A stretch of 64,000 nt of DNA from Melghiribacillus thermohalophilus (GCF_004342905.1 NZ_SMAN01000014.1:1-64000); one strand, 5' to 3'. Counted from the stretch's first letter, positions 1 through 9,785 are shown. Translations and numbers: made by a program. Notes: generated by a model not told the origin, from the sequence alone.

Positions 1-321
1 TGCGTATTCGCATGGAATGTCAGCAACCAGCCTAGCATTTGAAAGCAATCATACGATAGAGGAAGAATCAAGCACATTTTGTTGCGGAGAACCAAATTTT
101 ACATAATACGACTAAATCTTTCAATAAATTGCGAATAATTTTACGATTTTGCATTCTGTCTTCAGCCTGTCTGTTAAAGGGTTTAAATCTTTAAGCCCAA
201 TACCTCCGGGTCGATAGGGTTTGATGAAAAGGCCATACATCAATGATTTTGTTATTATGTATTGGTAATCATAAAGGGAAGTGAATCAAGTATAATTGAC
301 CGGAAAGTTGAGGGAATCATC
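1..321. other. Intergenic region upstream of coaA
   Basis: No gene could be supported here. The only structure noticed is an imperfect palindrome at 179-198 (GGGTTTAAA and TTTAAGCCC around two bases), which could be a short hairpin or an operator. No convincing promoter for coaA was found. Confidence 0.4.
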
Positions 322-1281
322 ATGGAACAGAATCAGCCCAATTTAGAGCACTCACCGTTTATTACATATGTAAGGGATGAATGGGCGGAATTAAGCGGGA
401 ACATAAAAGTACCGATTACCCGTGAAGAATTTGAAGCATTAAAGGGAATAAATGAGAATATTTCGTTAGAAGAGGTATCTAAAATATATTTACCCCTCTC
501 GAGACTATTGAATTTATATGTGACGGAAAAACAATCCCTTCATCGGGAAACGAATCAGTTTTTCCAGCGAAACCACCGAAAAGTGCCCTTTGTCATTGGA
601 ATTGCCGGCAGTGTTGCGGTCGGAAAAAGCACAACTGCTCGCTTGATTCAAACCCTGTTATCCAGGTGGCCGAACCATCCGAAAGTGGATTTAGTCACAA
701 CCGACGGCTTTTTATATCCCAATCAAATTTTAAAAGAACGAAATCTGATGAATCGGAAGGGGTTTCCGGAAAGCTACCGGACTGGGAAATTAATTCAATT
801 TCTGGCGAAAATCAAAGCAGGAGCTGCCAGGGTAGAAGCACCGGTTTATTCGCATTTATATTACGATGTGTTGCCCTCAAAAAAGCAGATTGTTGATCGG
901 CCGGATGTTTTAATTGTTGAGGGAATCAACGTTCTTCAAGTAGGGAAAAGCAAAAACAGCAGACATATTCCAAGTGTGTTTGTTTCAGATTTTTTTGATT
1001 TCTCCATTTATGTAGATGCGGATGAAACAGACATTCAGCGCTGGTATGTGGAACGGTTTATGATTTTGCGGGAAACCGCTTTTAAAAATCCCAACTCATA
1101 TTTTCACCGCTATTCCCAACTGACCGATGAACAGGCAGTCGGTAAGGCAACGGAAATATGGAATGAAATCAACCGTAAAAATTTAGTCGAAAATATTTAC
1201 CCCACAAAAAACCGGGCCGATTTAATCCTGCAGAAAGGAAAGGACCATTCGGTATCCAGGATCAAATTGCGCCGGGTATAA
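322..1281 (+). CDS. coaA: Type I pantothenate kinase CoaA
   Basis: This enzyme phosphorylates pantothenate with ATP, the first committed step of coenzyme A synthesis, in the cytosol. The P-loop GSVAVGKST lies at about residues 96-104 and is followed by the family's TTDGFLYPN stretch; later blocks such as [11 protein letters not shown] and [10 protein letters not shown] are typical of bacterial CoaA. The length of 319 residues is usual for the family. The ATG at 322 is chosen because GAGGGA lies about eight bases upstream; the frame stays open further upstream but without a binding site. It stands alone, followed by a convergent gene and a shared terminator. The identification is firm. Confidence 0.95.
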   Translation: MEQNQPNLEHSPFITYVRDEWAELSGNIKVPITREEFEALKGINENISLEEVSKIYLPLSRLLNLYVTEKQSLHRETNQFFQRNHRKVPFVIGIAGSVAVGKSTTARLIQTLLSRWPNHPKVDLVTTDGFLYPNQILKERNLMNRKGFPESYRTGKLIQFLAKIKAGAARVEAPVYSHLYYDVLPSKKQIVDRPDVLIVEGINVLQVGKSKNSRHIPSVFVSDFFDFSIYVDADETDIQRWYVERFMILRETAFKNPNSYFHRYSQLTDEQAVGKATEIWNEINRKNLVENIYPTKNRADLILQKGKDHSVSRIKLRRV

Positions 1282-1377
1282 AGAAGATTGACTGTCCCGT
1301 TTTGTGGGCTGCACTGAATGAGTCGCTTCACGACAGAAGCGTTTTAAGGAAAGGCAAATGGTTAGTGACTAAGACCA

Positions 1378-1412
1378 AAAAAAGGAGTGAGATGGTCCTC
1401 ACTCCTTTTTTT
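1378..1412. terminator. Bidirectional rho-independent terminator
   Basis: An 11-bp perfect stem (AAAGGAGTGAG with CTCACTCCTTT, six-base loop) is followed by a T run on the plus strand and preceded by an A run that acts for the minus strand. It lies between coaA and the convergent DUF2512 gene, whose stop codon falls inside the stem. Confidence 0.85.
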
Positions 1413-1860
1413 CGTTTTCATCTATATCCGGAACAACTTCATCCGCTGTTTCCATGGAATAGCTTTCTTTTAGATTTGCCCCCCTGTTGTCGGGTGTTTC
1501 CTCATTGTTGAAAAATTCATGATGATTGACTAAATATCTGTGAAAATAAATTTCGGTAATACTTAGGACTGTTGCAGCCAGAAGAGAAGACGTCACTGTA
1601 GGAGCGAAGGCTGGATCTACAAACGCTTCTTCCAGAAACCAGATGAGAAAGAAGGCGAGGGTAAAATCCATAATTGTGGCCCCCGTGTTGGTAGCCCGTT
1701 TTAAAATGATCAGGTCTCCGATTACATATGCAACTACCCCTGTGATAAGTGAAATAAGAACAACATTTTCCATGGAGACACCAAATGCTAAACCTAATGT
1801 CAGGTATATGGCTATAAAACCGATGACCAACTTCAAAAGCAAAGCTTTAATGTGGTCCAT
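1399..1860 (-). CDS. DUF2512 (YndM-like) membrane protein
   Basis: A 153-residue protein with about four hydrophobic segments in its first 110 residues and an acidic, asparagine-rich tail that ends in EKKE. Length, start (MDHIKALLLKL) and layout match the DUF2512/YndM family of Bacillaceae membrane proteins, whose function is unknown. The start at 1860 has GGGGGA six bases upstream; a longer frame to 1902 has no binding site. It converges on coaA with a shared terminator. Confidence 0.8.
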   Translation of the reverse strand: MDHIKALLLKLVIGFIAIYLTLGLAFGVSMENVVLISLITGVVAYVIGDLIILKRATNTGATIMDFTLAFFLIWFLEEAFVDPAFAPTVTSSLLAATVLSITEIYFHRYLVNHHEFFNNEETPDNRGANLKESYSMETADEVVPDIDENEKKE

Positions 1861-1996
1861 AACATCCCCCTTTAAAAGAAGTTTTTTTTTATTTTGAACC
1901 ATTCAGGAAGAATTATTCTCTGGGCAAGAGGATTAGTCAGCATAATTCTTGGCAGCCGGCAAACAATAGATATAAACGAGGTCAGGAGGTAAACCA

Positions 1997-2212
1997 ATGG
2001 ATCAAAAGAAAAAGGGAAAACCTTCATTAGCCGAAAAAAATTATGATCCGGAGGACTATAACAGAAAAGACGAAATGTCCCGGGGCCTGGCTATAACCCA
2101 TGAGCAGGCCAGTGACACATTAACGGAAGGAACCATTGATGGGAAAATTGAACGTTCAAGTGGAAAGAGAGAAGACCTTTCCCGGGAAGGATTTGAGCAA
2201 GAAAAAAAATAG
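1997..2212 (+). CDS. YozQ-like small hydrophilic protein (DUF4025)
   Basis: A 71-residue, highly charged protein with the conserved centre NYDPEDYN and THEQASDTLTEGTIDG, which resembles the Bacillus YozQ/DUF4025 family (recognised from memory, not searched). It has no membrane segment or signal peptide. A strong AGGAGGT site precedes the ATG and a strong terminator follows, so it is a monocistronic unit. Function is unknown; such small hydrophilic proteins are often stress or sporulation related, but nothing in this sequence shows that. Confidence 0.75.
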   Translation: MDQKKKGKPSLAEKNYDPEDYNRKDEMSRGLAITHEQASDTLTEGTIDGKIERSSGKREDLSREGFEQEKK

Positions 2213-2218
2213 ATGGAA

Positions 2219-2250
2219 AACCCTTGCCTGTATACGGCAAGGGTTCTTTG
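2219..2250 (+). terminator. Rho-independent terminator after the YozQ-like gene
   Basis: The stem AACCCTTGCC/GGCAAGGGTT (10 bp) is followed by TCTTTGG. It starts seven bases after the stop codon. Confidence 0.75.
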
Positions 2251-2448
2251 GTACAAGATGCACTTCATGTTGATTAGCCAAATAGGGTGAAAATATTCTC
2301 AGTGAGGATAGATGCTTAATGTGACGCGCACGTTTGGTAAATACTGCCACATTTTTTAGCAGGTATACATGGAGCGGATAAGCAATTATCGGCATGACAA
2401 AGGGAAATTTTAAAGCAATGTATCTTTTACTGACTCCGGTAGAAAATG

Positions 2449-3210
2449 TTATACATATTCCTTCACAAATCTTCTGATTAGCTGATTAAAGGTATACCAT
2501 TGTCTGGACGGAATCTGGTGGGAGACTCCTTTCAGAATGGTTTTATACAGATAAGGGCATCGTTCATTTAAATAATCGTGCTTTAAAATCCATGGGCTTC
2601 TTGTTCCGTAAATCGTTAACAGAGGGACTTTGATCAGATGAAGCAGATCATAACAGTCATACATTAACGATTTCTGGTAAAAATCACGCCAGATGGAAGG
2701 CTTTGTTTTAAGCATATGAAGATACAGTTTGTTTTGAATTTGTCTGTCACTTGTGTGACTTTTGGCCAGAACCTGTGCCAGATATTTATGAGACATCTGA
2801 AGCATTTTTATGCCCAGCTGAAAATGAAGTTTTAGCATCCTGGTATTTACCCGCGGAAATCCACCGGATAATATCACAGCCTTTGTATGTTCAGGATAGC
2901 TTAAGGCGAACTGCTGGGCCACTGTTCCTCCAGCAGAATATCCGCAAATAATTGCCCGCTGGATGTTTTCTTTGTCTAAGATGCTCTTAATTTCGTCAGC
3001 GTATCCCTGGATGGTAATTTCATTTTTCTGGGTGGCTGAATCTCCGTGACCGCTTAAATCTGGAATCAGCAGACGAAAGTCTTTCGATAAAGATTCCTGA
3101 GAGAGAAACACTTTTCTCCCCATGCCAGGCGGATGAATCAAGACGATTGACAGTCCTGTTCCCCGATCATCATAGATCAGCCTTTTATGTTCGAGTGATA
3201 TTTGTCCCAT
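2449..3210 (-). CDS. Alpha/beta-fold hydrolase
   Basis: A 253-residue cytosolic alpha/beta hydrolase. The oxyanion-hole motif HPPG lies near residue 26, the nucleophile elbow GYSAGG near residue 90, and a C-terminal GVSHQIP supplies the likely catalytic histidine; an acid is expected around the LLTIYGTRSPW segment, where the usual Asp is not obvious. The substrate cannot be read from sequence. The gene is single, with no terminator visible downstream and a 320-base empty region upstream. Confidence 0.85.
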   Translation of the reverse strand: MGQISLEHKRLIYDDRGTGLSIVLIHPPGMGRKVFLSQESLSKDFRLLIPDLSGHGDSATQKNEITIQGYADEIKSILDKENIQRAIICGYSAGGTVAQQFALSYPEHTKAVILSGGFPRVNTRMLKLHFQLGIKMLQMSHKYLAQVLAKSHTSDRQIQNKLYLHMLKTKPSIWRDFYQKSLMYDCYDLLHLIKVPLLTIYGTRSPWILKHDYLNERCPYLYKTILKGVSHQIPSRQWYTFNQLIRRFVKEYV

Positions 3211-3528
3211 AAAACAATCCCCGCTTTTTTAATTGATTCGTATTTTGTCTCGGCTACAATCGCTAGTATGGCTCAATTATTCCGTTTTTAGTCAGGGAAA
3301 ACTTTGTTGGGACAAAAAAGCGGACTCCTTAAAATATCTGCATTCGGCTTACACGCTAAATGGGCAATTGCTCCTCCGTGTATTCATCTCTCAATCAGCT
3401 GTTCCATTTATTGAGTACATGTTTGATAAAGGAGTCCAGGGTTTTCTGGTATCTGCATGGATCAGGACGTTTAATCCTGATCTGTTGTCGTATTCTCTGG
3501 GTTCGACATTGATTGATGGTACCTGTAT
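3211..3528. other. Intergenic region without recognised features
   Basis: A 99-codon plus-strand open frame lies here, but it has no ribosome binding site, no domain pattern and atypical composition, so it is taken as chance. Nothing else was seen. Confidence 0.5.
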
Positions 3529-4341
3529 TTAATGGGGGTCGATTGTACGTGGTTTGGACGGGTCACATTCCGGAAGAGGACTGCCAGTGGATTCGGCAAG
3601 CTTGATTAAATAATAGCATTCTTCCCTTGACATGTGATCGGCCATTAAACCTGAAAAGGTGCCCAGGACAGTTTCATTTAATTCCATTTCTTCGATTTCA
3701 TGCAAAAACCCCCTGAAAACCGCTATTTTCATTTCCACTTCATTGTTAAATCGCTTCAAAGCCGGAAATGTCTTCAAGCTGGTACGAAGATATCCCGTTA
3801 GTTCGGTTGCTTTCAAATAAAAGTTTTCAAAGTGTTTGACGAAGGATTGGCTTTTGTCCCGAAGACGTTTTTCCACGCCGTCGAGTTCATCATGTATCGC
3901 ACCTGCATGACCGGCGGCATCCAGCAGCCAAACAAGATGATGATGGAGTTCATGAAAAACGGGGGGGATTTTTTTTTCCTTCAAATAGCGGATGATCAGT
4001 AAGTATTCATCCAGCTCATTCACCATATGATTAATAAAGGTGGGGGAGAGGTGAATACCAATTTTGCCCTGTAAGTGGCGTTCCATAATGGACAGTTTAA
4101 ATTCCCGAAACTCCCTCGTGGCATGTTCTGTCTGGCGGGTTAAATGAGTCCATTCAGCAGGCTCTATTGTCTGTCGGGCCTGATCTAAATACGTGTCGTA
4201 AGTATTGACAAATGATTTTGCAATGTGAAGTTCTGCTGCTTCAGAGGGGAAAAGGGAATCCCGGATGAAACGGGCATGATCGCCCATAATCTGAAGCCAG
4301 AAAGTATGTTCAAAGGACGCACTTTCTTGAAAGGATTTCAA
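3529..4341 (-). CDS. DUF2935 domain protein
   Basis: A 270-residue all-helical protein with two related halves. Each has a histidine-bearing helix (FEHTFWLQIMGDHARFIRD near the N-terminus, LMADHMSREECYYL near the C-terminus), as in the DUF2935 family, whose conserved His/Glu residues suggest metal binding; function is not established. The TTG at 4341 is preferred because GGGAGG lies eight bases upstream; an upstream TTG at 4362 would place that site inside the gene. No partners are apparent. Confidence 0.8.
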   Translation of the reverse strand: MKSFQESASFEHTFWLQIMGDHARFIRDSLFPSEAAELHIAKSFVNTYDTYLDQARQTIEPAEWTHLTRQTEHATREFREFKLSIMERHLQGKIGIHLSPTFINHMVNELDEYLLIIRYLKEKKIPPVFHELHHHLVWLLDAAGHAGAIHDELDGVEKRLRDKSQSFVKHFENFYLKATELTGYLRTSLKTFPALKRFNNEVEMKIAVFRGFLHEIEEMELNETVLGTFSGLMADHMSREECYYLIKLAESTGSPLPECDPSKPRTIDPH

Positions 4342-4617
4342 ATGTCTAAACCTCCCTGCCAATTGTCTTCGCTCCCATTATATTCTTCACAGGGATTGTC
4401 TTAGTAAATATTTATGAAAAGGCAAGCAGGTATCTGGCACCTCAATGTGGACTGCGTTATTAAGCTGGTCGTCCTTTTCTCTTATCAGCAGCTGCTCTTC
4501 AGATGTCGTCCGGCAGATATACTTTTTCTGTTTTAATAAAAAAAGTGGTAATCCTTTAAAAATAAATTAGGGTGACGTCTATTCAGAATAAATCACATTG
4601 TTCAGATGGGTTGCTGT

Positions 4618-5040
4618 TTAATCGAAAAATTGAATATGTGGTTTTTCCTCTCTGTAATAATGTAAGCGGTCCTGGAGTGTACCGGTGTGGAATTCGAATT
4701 TATGTCCGTCCGGATCGGTAAAATAGATTGATTTTTTGTCCTTTTCATGTCTTTTTCGGCCAGGAAGGATATTTACGTTTAAGCTTTTTAAAGTCTGTAG
4801 AGCCTTTTCAAAATCTTTTTCGTCAATGGAAAAGGCGATGTGGGTGTAGGAATGGTTGATTTCATTTCTTGGGATATCTTTTTCTACATTCAGTGCAATC
4901 CACAGGCCATTGAGGTCAAAATAAGCAGTGTTCTTTCCTTTTAACAGCAATTTAGCCCCAAATACGTTTTGATAGAAATGAATGGAGCGTTGAAGGTCAG
5001 AAACAGAAAACAGCAAATGATTGATCCCTTTGATATTCAT
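4618..5040 (-). CDS. fosB: Metallothiol transferase FosB (fosfomycin resistance family)
   Basis: FosB opens the epoxide ring of fosfomycin by adding a low-molecular-weight thiol (bacillithiol in Bacilli) in a divalent metal-dependent reaction. The 140-residue protein has the glyoxalase-like VOC fold. The expected metal ligands are in place: His8 (GINH), His67 (SYTH) and Glu116 (KFEFH), and the family block [20 protein letters not shown] is intact. Two adjacent ATGs follow AGGAGG; the second gives a better spacing of five bases. FosB genes are chromosomal in many Bacilli, so this is probably intrinsic. Confidence 0.93.
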   Translation of the reverse strand: MNIKGINHLLFSVSDLQRSIHFYQNVFGAKLLLKGKNTAYFDLNGLWIALNVEKDIPRNEINHSYTHIAFSIDEKDFEKALQTLKSLNVNILPGRKRHEKDKKSIYFTDPDGHKFEFHTGTLQDRLHYYREEKPHIQFFD

Positions 5041-5101
5041 CATAACCTCCTATGGTTTACAAGATCATCTTATACATTCATTTTACCACGAGATCAGAAA
5101 A

Positions 5102-5216
5102 AGTGCCTGCCCTGTCGAATGAGAAAATGGGATGTCATAATCGAGGAATTGGTTGAGATATCCGTAAAATCAACAAGTTAAGGAAAAGATGTTTCGATAG
5201 GTGATAGGCACACCTT
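5102..5216. repeat. Pair of inverted short palindromic-family repeats
   Basis: The left end reads GTGCCTGCCCTGTCGAAT and the right end TTTCGATAGGTGATAGGCAC, an inverted and slightly decayed pair of the dispersed motif GTGCCTGTCACTTGTCGAA seen elsewhere in the window. The ends are about 110 bp apart and flank AT-rich filler between fosB and the divergent methyltransferase. The size and inverted ends resemble a decayed miniature element; this is inference. Confidence 0.55.
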
Positions 5217-5273
5217 ATGCATGTGGTATGATAGTGGAAATGAAAGAACTGGTTTTTCAAGGGGGATAGAATC

Positions 5274-5963
5274 ATGACAAATACCTTTGACTGGCACCGG
5301 GAAGCGGAAAAAGCCTGGGATGAACGCGCCTCATACTGGAGTCAAAACAGCCAAAACATGTGGGATCATGGCAGCCGGAAAACGATTATTCCATTTGTTC
5401 AGCAATACGTTCAAAAAGGGAGTAAAGTAGCGGATATCGGCTGTGGAGACGGGTATGGTTCCTACAAACTGTTTAAGGCAGGCTATGAAGTGGTTGGTGT
5501 TGACATTTCTAAGGAAATGATTGAACGGGCCAATCAGCGAACAGGGGATGAAAAACTATCTTTTGTCCAGGGCGATCTAGTTGAACTACCCTTTGCAGCG
5601 GACACGTTCGATGGAGTAATGGCTGTTAATTCGCTGGAATGGATTGAAATACCCGTTCAAGCACTGCATGAACTGAAGCGGGTGATCAAACATGACGGAC
5701 ACCTCTGTGCTGGTATTCTTGGCCCAACGGCGAAACCACGCATCAACAGCTATCCGAGGCTGTACGGTGAGCCGGCTGTTTGTAATACCATGATGCCGTG
5801 GGAGTTTCAGCAGCTTGCGGAAGAAACCGGCTGGGAACTAATAGATGGGCACGGTATTTACAAGAGGGAAGTAAGAAATCAGCATTATCAGGATTTGCCC
5901 ACAGAACTGAAACAATCCTTAACATTTATGTGGGTTTTTATGTTAAGAAATAAAAAACAATAA
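5274..5963 (+). CDS. Class I SAM-dependent methyltransferase
   Basis: A 229-residue cytosolic methyltransferase. Motif I (VADIGCGDGYGS, near residue 50), the acidic motif II end (VVGVDIS), motif III with GDLVELPF and the post-motif GVMAVNSLEW fit the Methyltransf_11/25 Rossmann fold. The substrate is unknown. An extended -10 (TGGTATGAT, 5224-5232) lies about 40 bases upstream, with no clear -35. It starts at the ATG after a GGGGGA site. Confidence 0.85.
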   Translation: MTNTFDWHREAEKAWDERASYWSQNSQNMWDHGSRKTIIPFVQQYVQKGSKVADIGCGDGYGSYKLFKAGYEVVGVDISKEMIERANQRTGDEKLSFVQGDLVELPFAADTFDGVMAVNSLEWIEIPVQALHELKRVIKHDGHLCAGILGPTAKPRINSYPRLYGEPAVCNTMMPWEFQQLAEETGWELIDGHGIYKREVRNQHYQDLPTELKQSLTFMWVFMLRNKKQ

Positions 5964-6075
5964 GGTGAAGCGGTATAAAATTTTTCAGGTTGAGCAAGTC
6001 TATTTTTCAATTGGTTTGAAACTTCAAGATTCCATTTTGCGTAGATGTTTTTATAAAAAAGAGGAGGGATTGATC

Positions 6076-6288
6076 ATGGTAGATGATAACAGGGGATGTA
6101 TAAAATGTGGGAGTACGAATGTGGGAACGAAAGAGGTGTCCATGACAGGTGCCGGATTATCCAAACTGTTCGATGTCCAGCATAACCAATTCACGGTCGT
6201 ATACTGTAAAAACTGCGGTTATTCCGAGTTTTATAATAAAGATTCATCCACAGCCGGAAATATACTTGATCTCTTTTTTGGCGGATAG
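6076..6288 (+). CDS. Zinc-ribbon nucleic-acid-binding protein (YpzJ/COG3478-like)
   Basis: A 70-residue protein with two cysteine pairs, CIKC near the start and CKNC in the middle, that would bind one zinc ion, followed by the family ending ILDLFFGG. It matches small Zn-ribbon proteins of COG3478 (YpzJ), predicted to bind nucleic acid but not characterised. The ATG at 6076 sits seven bases after GAGGAGGG; the same frame is open to 5965 without a binding site. It is 112 bases after the methyltransferase and may be cotranscribed with it. Confidence 0.85.
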   Translation: MVDDNRGCIKCGSTNVGTKEVSMTGAGLSKLFDVQHNQFTVVYCKNCGYSEFYNKDSSTAGNILDLFFGG

Positions 6289-6290
6289 CA

Positions 6291-6325
6291 TAAAAGCATG
6301 GGAGTTCAATTCCCGTGCTTTTTTT
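6291..6325 (+). terminator. Rho-independent terminator
   Basis: The stem AAAGCATGGGA with its partner TCCCGTGCTTT (one G-U pair) is followed by a seven-T run, just after the zinc-ribbon gene. Confidence 0.85.
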
Positions 6326-6879
6326 CGTGCGCCGGATGCCAGAAATTCATAATCAGAACCAAGCAATCCGAGGGTGCCGAATCTCCTGACAAAACCCTCA
6401 ATATTCAGACAATTATATTTATGCACACCTTGATTTCTCCGGTATTTTTCGTCAACTATGGATCTATCCATCACAATATTCATATCAGATAGAGAGCGAT
6501 TAGTACGAATATTATCGTATCAGCAATCGTAATATGAAAATATGAAATACCACCTTGTTATTTCTAAAAATTACCGCCAGATTAACCGGATAAAATATAA
6601 ATTTGAAATTGCATTACTATACATTTTTATGTAAAATTAATATGAACTTTCGGTGCATGGAACAGAATGCTCCTGTGTTTTGATCCGTTCTTAACCGCCC
6701 CGTTTTCGCCATTTCTTTCAGCCGTTTTATATTCGAATAGATTCGATGTTTTTATTTTTTTCTTTATACTTTAATGCTGTGAAATTATAATTTGTCGAAT
6801 TGTGCGAGCTGAAATATGTGGTGCAGGGAATAGGAGTTTGCACCTGTGACATTAAGTGAAAATAAGGAGGAACATTTAC
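6326..6879. other. Gap without a supported gene
   Basis: About 550 bases of AT-rich DNA. A minus-strand frame of 79 codons (6244-6483) has no ribosome binding site and overlaps the terminator, so it is not called. No promoter with both boxes was found for the downstream importer. Confidence 0.4.
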
Positions 6880-7716
6880 ATGAAGATGAAAGGGAAGTTT
6901 TTATTTGGTTTTGCCATTCTTTTTGTAATTGGATTTTTGTCTGCATGCGGTACCGGGGGAGACAATAATGATGATAGCCAGAATGCAGATGGCAATGGGC
7001 AGAAAGAAACGTTAATCATCGGTACAGATGCGGCATTTGCTCCGTTTGAATATCTTGATAAAGGCGAAATCGTCGGTTTCGATGTCGATTTTATTGATGC
7101 TGTGATGACTGAAGCGGGTTATGATTATGAAATTAAAAATGTAGGCTGGGATCCTTTATTTCCATCGGTTGAAAATGGAGACGTAGATTTTGGTTTATCT
7201 GCTATTTCCATTACAGATGACCGTATGGAAACGTATGACTTTTCTGTACCATACTTTGAATCCAGATTGTTAATTATGGTTCCGGAAGGGTCAAACATTC
7301 AGAGTGCGGAAGATTTAGAAGGAAAATTAGTAGGCGTTCAAAATGGTACAACAGGCCAGACAGCCGTTGAAAAAATTCTTGGTGAAAACAATGAGAATAT
7401 TAAAAAGTATGAAACAACTGCCGTTGCAATCATGGCGATGCAAAACGGTGATGTAGAGGCTGTTGTAACTGATAATACAGTAGCAGAAGAATATGTGAGC
7501 AATAATCCAAATGAAAAGTTTGAAGTAATCGAGGATCCAGAAAACTTTGCACCAGAATATTACGGCCTGATGTTTAAGAAAGGCAGCGATTTAAAGGCCG
7601 AGTTAGATGAAGCAATTAATGCGGTGCTTGACAGCGGGAAATATGCAGAAATCTATGAAGAATACTTCGGTTATGAGCCTGATGTAGAGGCACTTAAAGA
7701 GGCTGCACAGGAATAA
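6880..7716 (+). CDS. Polar amino-acid ABC transporter, substrate-binding lipoprotein
   Basis: An extracytoplasmic receptor of the bacterial solute-binding family 3. It has a lipoprotein signal peptide with lipobox FLSAC (Cys23), a low-complexity linker rich in Asn/Asp, then the two-lobe domain with GTDAAFAPFEY, GFDVDFIDAV and VQNGTTGQ, which mark polar or basic amino-acid receptors. The ligand cannot be fixed (arginine, glutamine or cystine are possible). The start at 6880 follows AAGGAGG by nine bases. It heads an operon with a permease and an ATPase; a hairpin directly after it probably keeps the receptor more abundant than the membrane parts. Confidence 0.93.
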   Translation: MKMKGKFLFGFAILFVIGFLSACGTGGDNNDDSQNADGNGQKETLIIGTDAAFAPFEYLDKGEIVGFDVDFIDAVMTEAGYDYEIKNVGWDPLFPSVENGDVDFGLSAISITDDRMETYDFSVPYFESRLLIMVPEGSNIQSAEDLEGKLVGVQNGTTGQTAVEKILGENNENIKKYETTAVAIMAMQNGDVEAVVTDNTVAEEYVSNNPNEKFEVIEDPENFAPEYYGLMFKKGSDLKAELDEAINAVLDSGKYAEIYEEYFGYEPDVEALKEAAQE

Positions 7717-7723
7717 AAAGTGA

Positions 7724-7762
7724 ACAATTGCGTAACGTTTGATCTGCGTTACGCAATTTTCA
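7724..7762 (+). terminator. Intra-operon hairpin after the binding-protein gene
   Basis: A perfect 12-bp stem (AATTGCGTAACG/CGTTACGCAATT, nine-base loop) followed by a short T run, lying between the receptor and the permease genes. Such hairpins act as partial terminators or 3-prime mRNA stabilisers in importer operons. Confidence 0.75.
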
Positions 7763-7787
7763 TTCCACTGAATAAAGGAGTAGAACG

Positions 7788-8444
7788 ATGGATATTCGAT
7801 TCGATGTCATACAGGATTATTTGCCCTATTTCCTTCAGGGAATGGGGTTGACAATCGGGTTATCTCTGATTGGAATTCTGATGGGATCCGTTATGGGCCT
7901 GTTTATCGCATTAGGTAAAATGACAAGGTTTAAGGTCATTCAATTCCCCTTTATCTGGTACATTAACTTTTTCAGAGGAACCCCCCTCTTTGTTCAAATC
8001 TTATTAATTCATTTCGGCGTTATGCCCATTTTTATGTCACCTGTTAATCCAATTGCCTCGGCAATTGTTTCATTATCTTTAAATGCGGCTGCATATATTG
8101 CTGAAATCTTTCGTGCGGGGATTCAGTCGATTGATCGGGGACAGATGGAAGCAGCACGTTCCCTGGGGATGAGTCACGTCCAGGCCATGCGATATGTGAT
8201 TTTGCCGCAGGCCGTTAAACGGATGATTCCGCCGCTTGGAAATGAGTTTATTGTTCTGTTGAAGGATTCTTCCCTGGCTGCGGTCATCGCTGCTCCGGAA
8301 TTAATGTACTGGGGGCGTGCCGCTTCAGGGGCCACTTTTAGGGTCTGGGAACCCTATTTAACGGTTGCGCTGATTTATTTAGTTCTTACCCTATCGTTGA
8401 CTTATGTGCTGAACTATGTGGAAAGGAAGTTGGCGACAGAATGA
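7788..8444 (+). CDS. Polar amino-acid ABC transporter permease
   Basis: A 218-residue integral membrane subunit of the HisM/GlnP family with about five helices. It contains the EAA loop ([20 protein letters not shown]) that docks with the ATPase, and the N-terminal segment [12 protein letters not shown] typical of the family. It presumably works as a homodimer with the receptor encoded upstream and the ATPase downstream, whose start overlaps its stop by four bases. Confidence 0.93.
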   Translation: MDIRFDVIQDYLPYFLQGMGLTIGLSLIGILMGSVMGLFIALGKMTRFKVIQFPFIWYINFFRGTPLFVQILLIHFGVMPIFMSPVNPIASAIVSLSLNAAAYIAEIFRAGIQSIDRGQMEAARSLGMSHVQAMRYVILPQAVKRMIPPLGNEFIVLLKDSSLAAVIAAPELMYWGRAASGATFRVWEPYLTVALIYLVLTLSLTYVLNYVERKLATE

Positions 8445-9163
8445 TCCAGGTACAAAATCTGAAAAAGTCGTTTGGAAGCCTTGAAGTACTAAAGGATATC
8501 AGTGTAAACATAAAGCCTCAGGAAGTGGTAGTCGTCATCGGACCATCCGGCTCTGGAAAATCTACCTTTCTGCGCTGCATTAACAAGCTGGAATCCTTTG
8601 AAGAGGGACATATTTATATCGACGGTGTGGATATTGCGGATAAAAAAACAAACATTAACAAAGTGCGTGAAGATGTCGGCATGGTGTTCCAGCAATTTAA
8701 CCTGTTTCCTCACAAAACGGTTATTGAGAATATTATGCTATCACCGATGAAAGTCCGGAAGTGGTCTGAAGAAAAGGCTCGTCAAAAGGGAATGGAACTT
8801 CTGTCCAAAGTAGGACTGGGAGATAAAGCGGACGTTTATCCGGATTCTCTGTCAGGGGGCCAGAAGCAGCGTGTGGCAATAGCCCGTGCCCTGGCGATGG
8901 AACCGAAAGTCATGCTCTTCGATGAACCGACATCTGCTCTGGATCCGGAAATGGTCGGTGAGGTTCTCGGTGTTATGAAACAGCTGGCCAAAGAAGGAAT
9001 GACCATGATTGTGGTTACCCATGAAATGGGATTTGCCCGGGAAGTGGGCGATCGGGTCCTTTTCATGGACGGGGGTTACATTGTGGAAGAGAACAAACCG
9101 AAGGAATTGTTCGGTAACCCTCAGCATGAGCGCACCAAAGCATTTTTAAGCAAAATTTTATAA
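8441..9163 (+). CDS. Polar amino-acid ABC transporter ATP-binding protein
   Basis: A 240-residue ABC ATPase of the GlnQ/HisP class. The Walker A is GPSGSGKST (about residues 34-42), the Q-loop is [10 protein letters not shown], the signature is LSGGQKQR, Walker B ends [12 protein letters not shown] and the H-loop is VVTHEM. It drives the importer formed with the permease, with which its start codon overlaps (ATGA), so translation is probably coupled. It is the last gene of the operon. Confidence 0.95.
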   Translation: MIQVQNLKKSFGSLEVLKDISVNIKPQEVVVVIGPSGSGKSTFLRCINKLESFEEGHIYIDGVDIADKKTNINKVREDVGMVFQQFNLFPHKTVIENIMLSPMKVRKWSEEKARQKGMELLSKVGLGDKADVYPDSLSGGQKQRVAIARALAMEPKVMLFDEPTSALDPEMVGEVLGVMKQLAKEGMTMIVVTHEMGFAREVGDRVLFMDGGYIVEENKPKELFGNPQHERTKAFLSKIL

Positions 9164-9298
9164 GGATGTTTTGAATGGGTGTGACTGATATACGGTTGCA
9201 TCCGTTATTACCTCACGTTGAAGAACATATATTCTGAATAAGCTTTGGAAGATAAAATCATTATTTAAAATATCCAAAAAAGAATGAGGCGACACAGT

Positions 9299-9748
9299 AT
9301 GACCTGGAATTTTAAATCATTTGAAGAACTTTCAAAAGAGGAACTTTATGCAATTTTAAAAGAACGGGTGGATGTGTTCGTTGTAGAACAGGCCTGCCCC
9401 TATCCTGAAATTGACGGTTACGATGAACAGAGTTGGCATCTATATTATGAAGATCAAGGGGATATTGCCGCTTACTGCCGCTTGATTCCTGCAGGAGTCA
9501 TGTATGACGAATCCTCGATCGGCAGAGTACTCGTTAAAAAAGAGTACCGGGGAAGCGGATTAGCAAGAGAAATGATGGGAAAAGCCATGGAGATTATGAA
9601 GAACGAATGGACTGTGTCAAGAATTAAACTCCATGCCCAGGAATATTTGAAGGATTTTTACGGATCCTTTGGATTTCTGCCGGTAACAGATGTATATCTT
9701 GAGGACGGCATTCCCCATATTGATATGATTTACGCCCAAAAGGAATAA
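9299..9748 (+). CDS. ElaA-family GNAT acetyltransferase
   Basis: A 149-residue GNAT-fold protein. The N-terminal LYAILKERVDVFVVEQ(A)CPYPEIDG block is the hallmark of ElaA; the acetyl-CoA loop is VKKEYRGSGLAREMM. The acceptor substrate is unknown. The ATG at 9299 is chosen over one at 9284 because GAGGCG lies just upstream of it. It follows the importer operon by about 120 bases and ends in its own terminator. Confidence 0.85.
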   Translation: MTWNFKSFEELSKEELYAILKERVDVFVVEQACPYPEIDGYDEQSWHLYYEDQGDIAAYCRLIPAGVMYDESSIGRVLVKKEYRGSGLAREMMGKAMEIMKNEWTVSRIKLHAQEYLKDFYGSFGFLPVTDVYLEDGIPHIDMIYAQKE

Positions 9749-9785
9749 GAATATAACTTTCTTCAAATATTAGACATATGGATGA

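Noticed and set aside
3233-3532. 99-codon plus-strand frame
   Set aside because: No ribosome binding site, no recognisable domain and a composition unlike real genes here.
6244-6483. 79-codon minus-strand frame
   Set aside because: No binding site, and it overlaps the zinc-ribbon gene end and its terminator.
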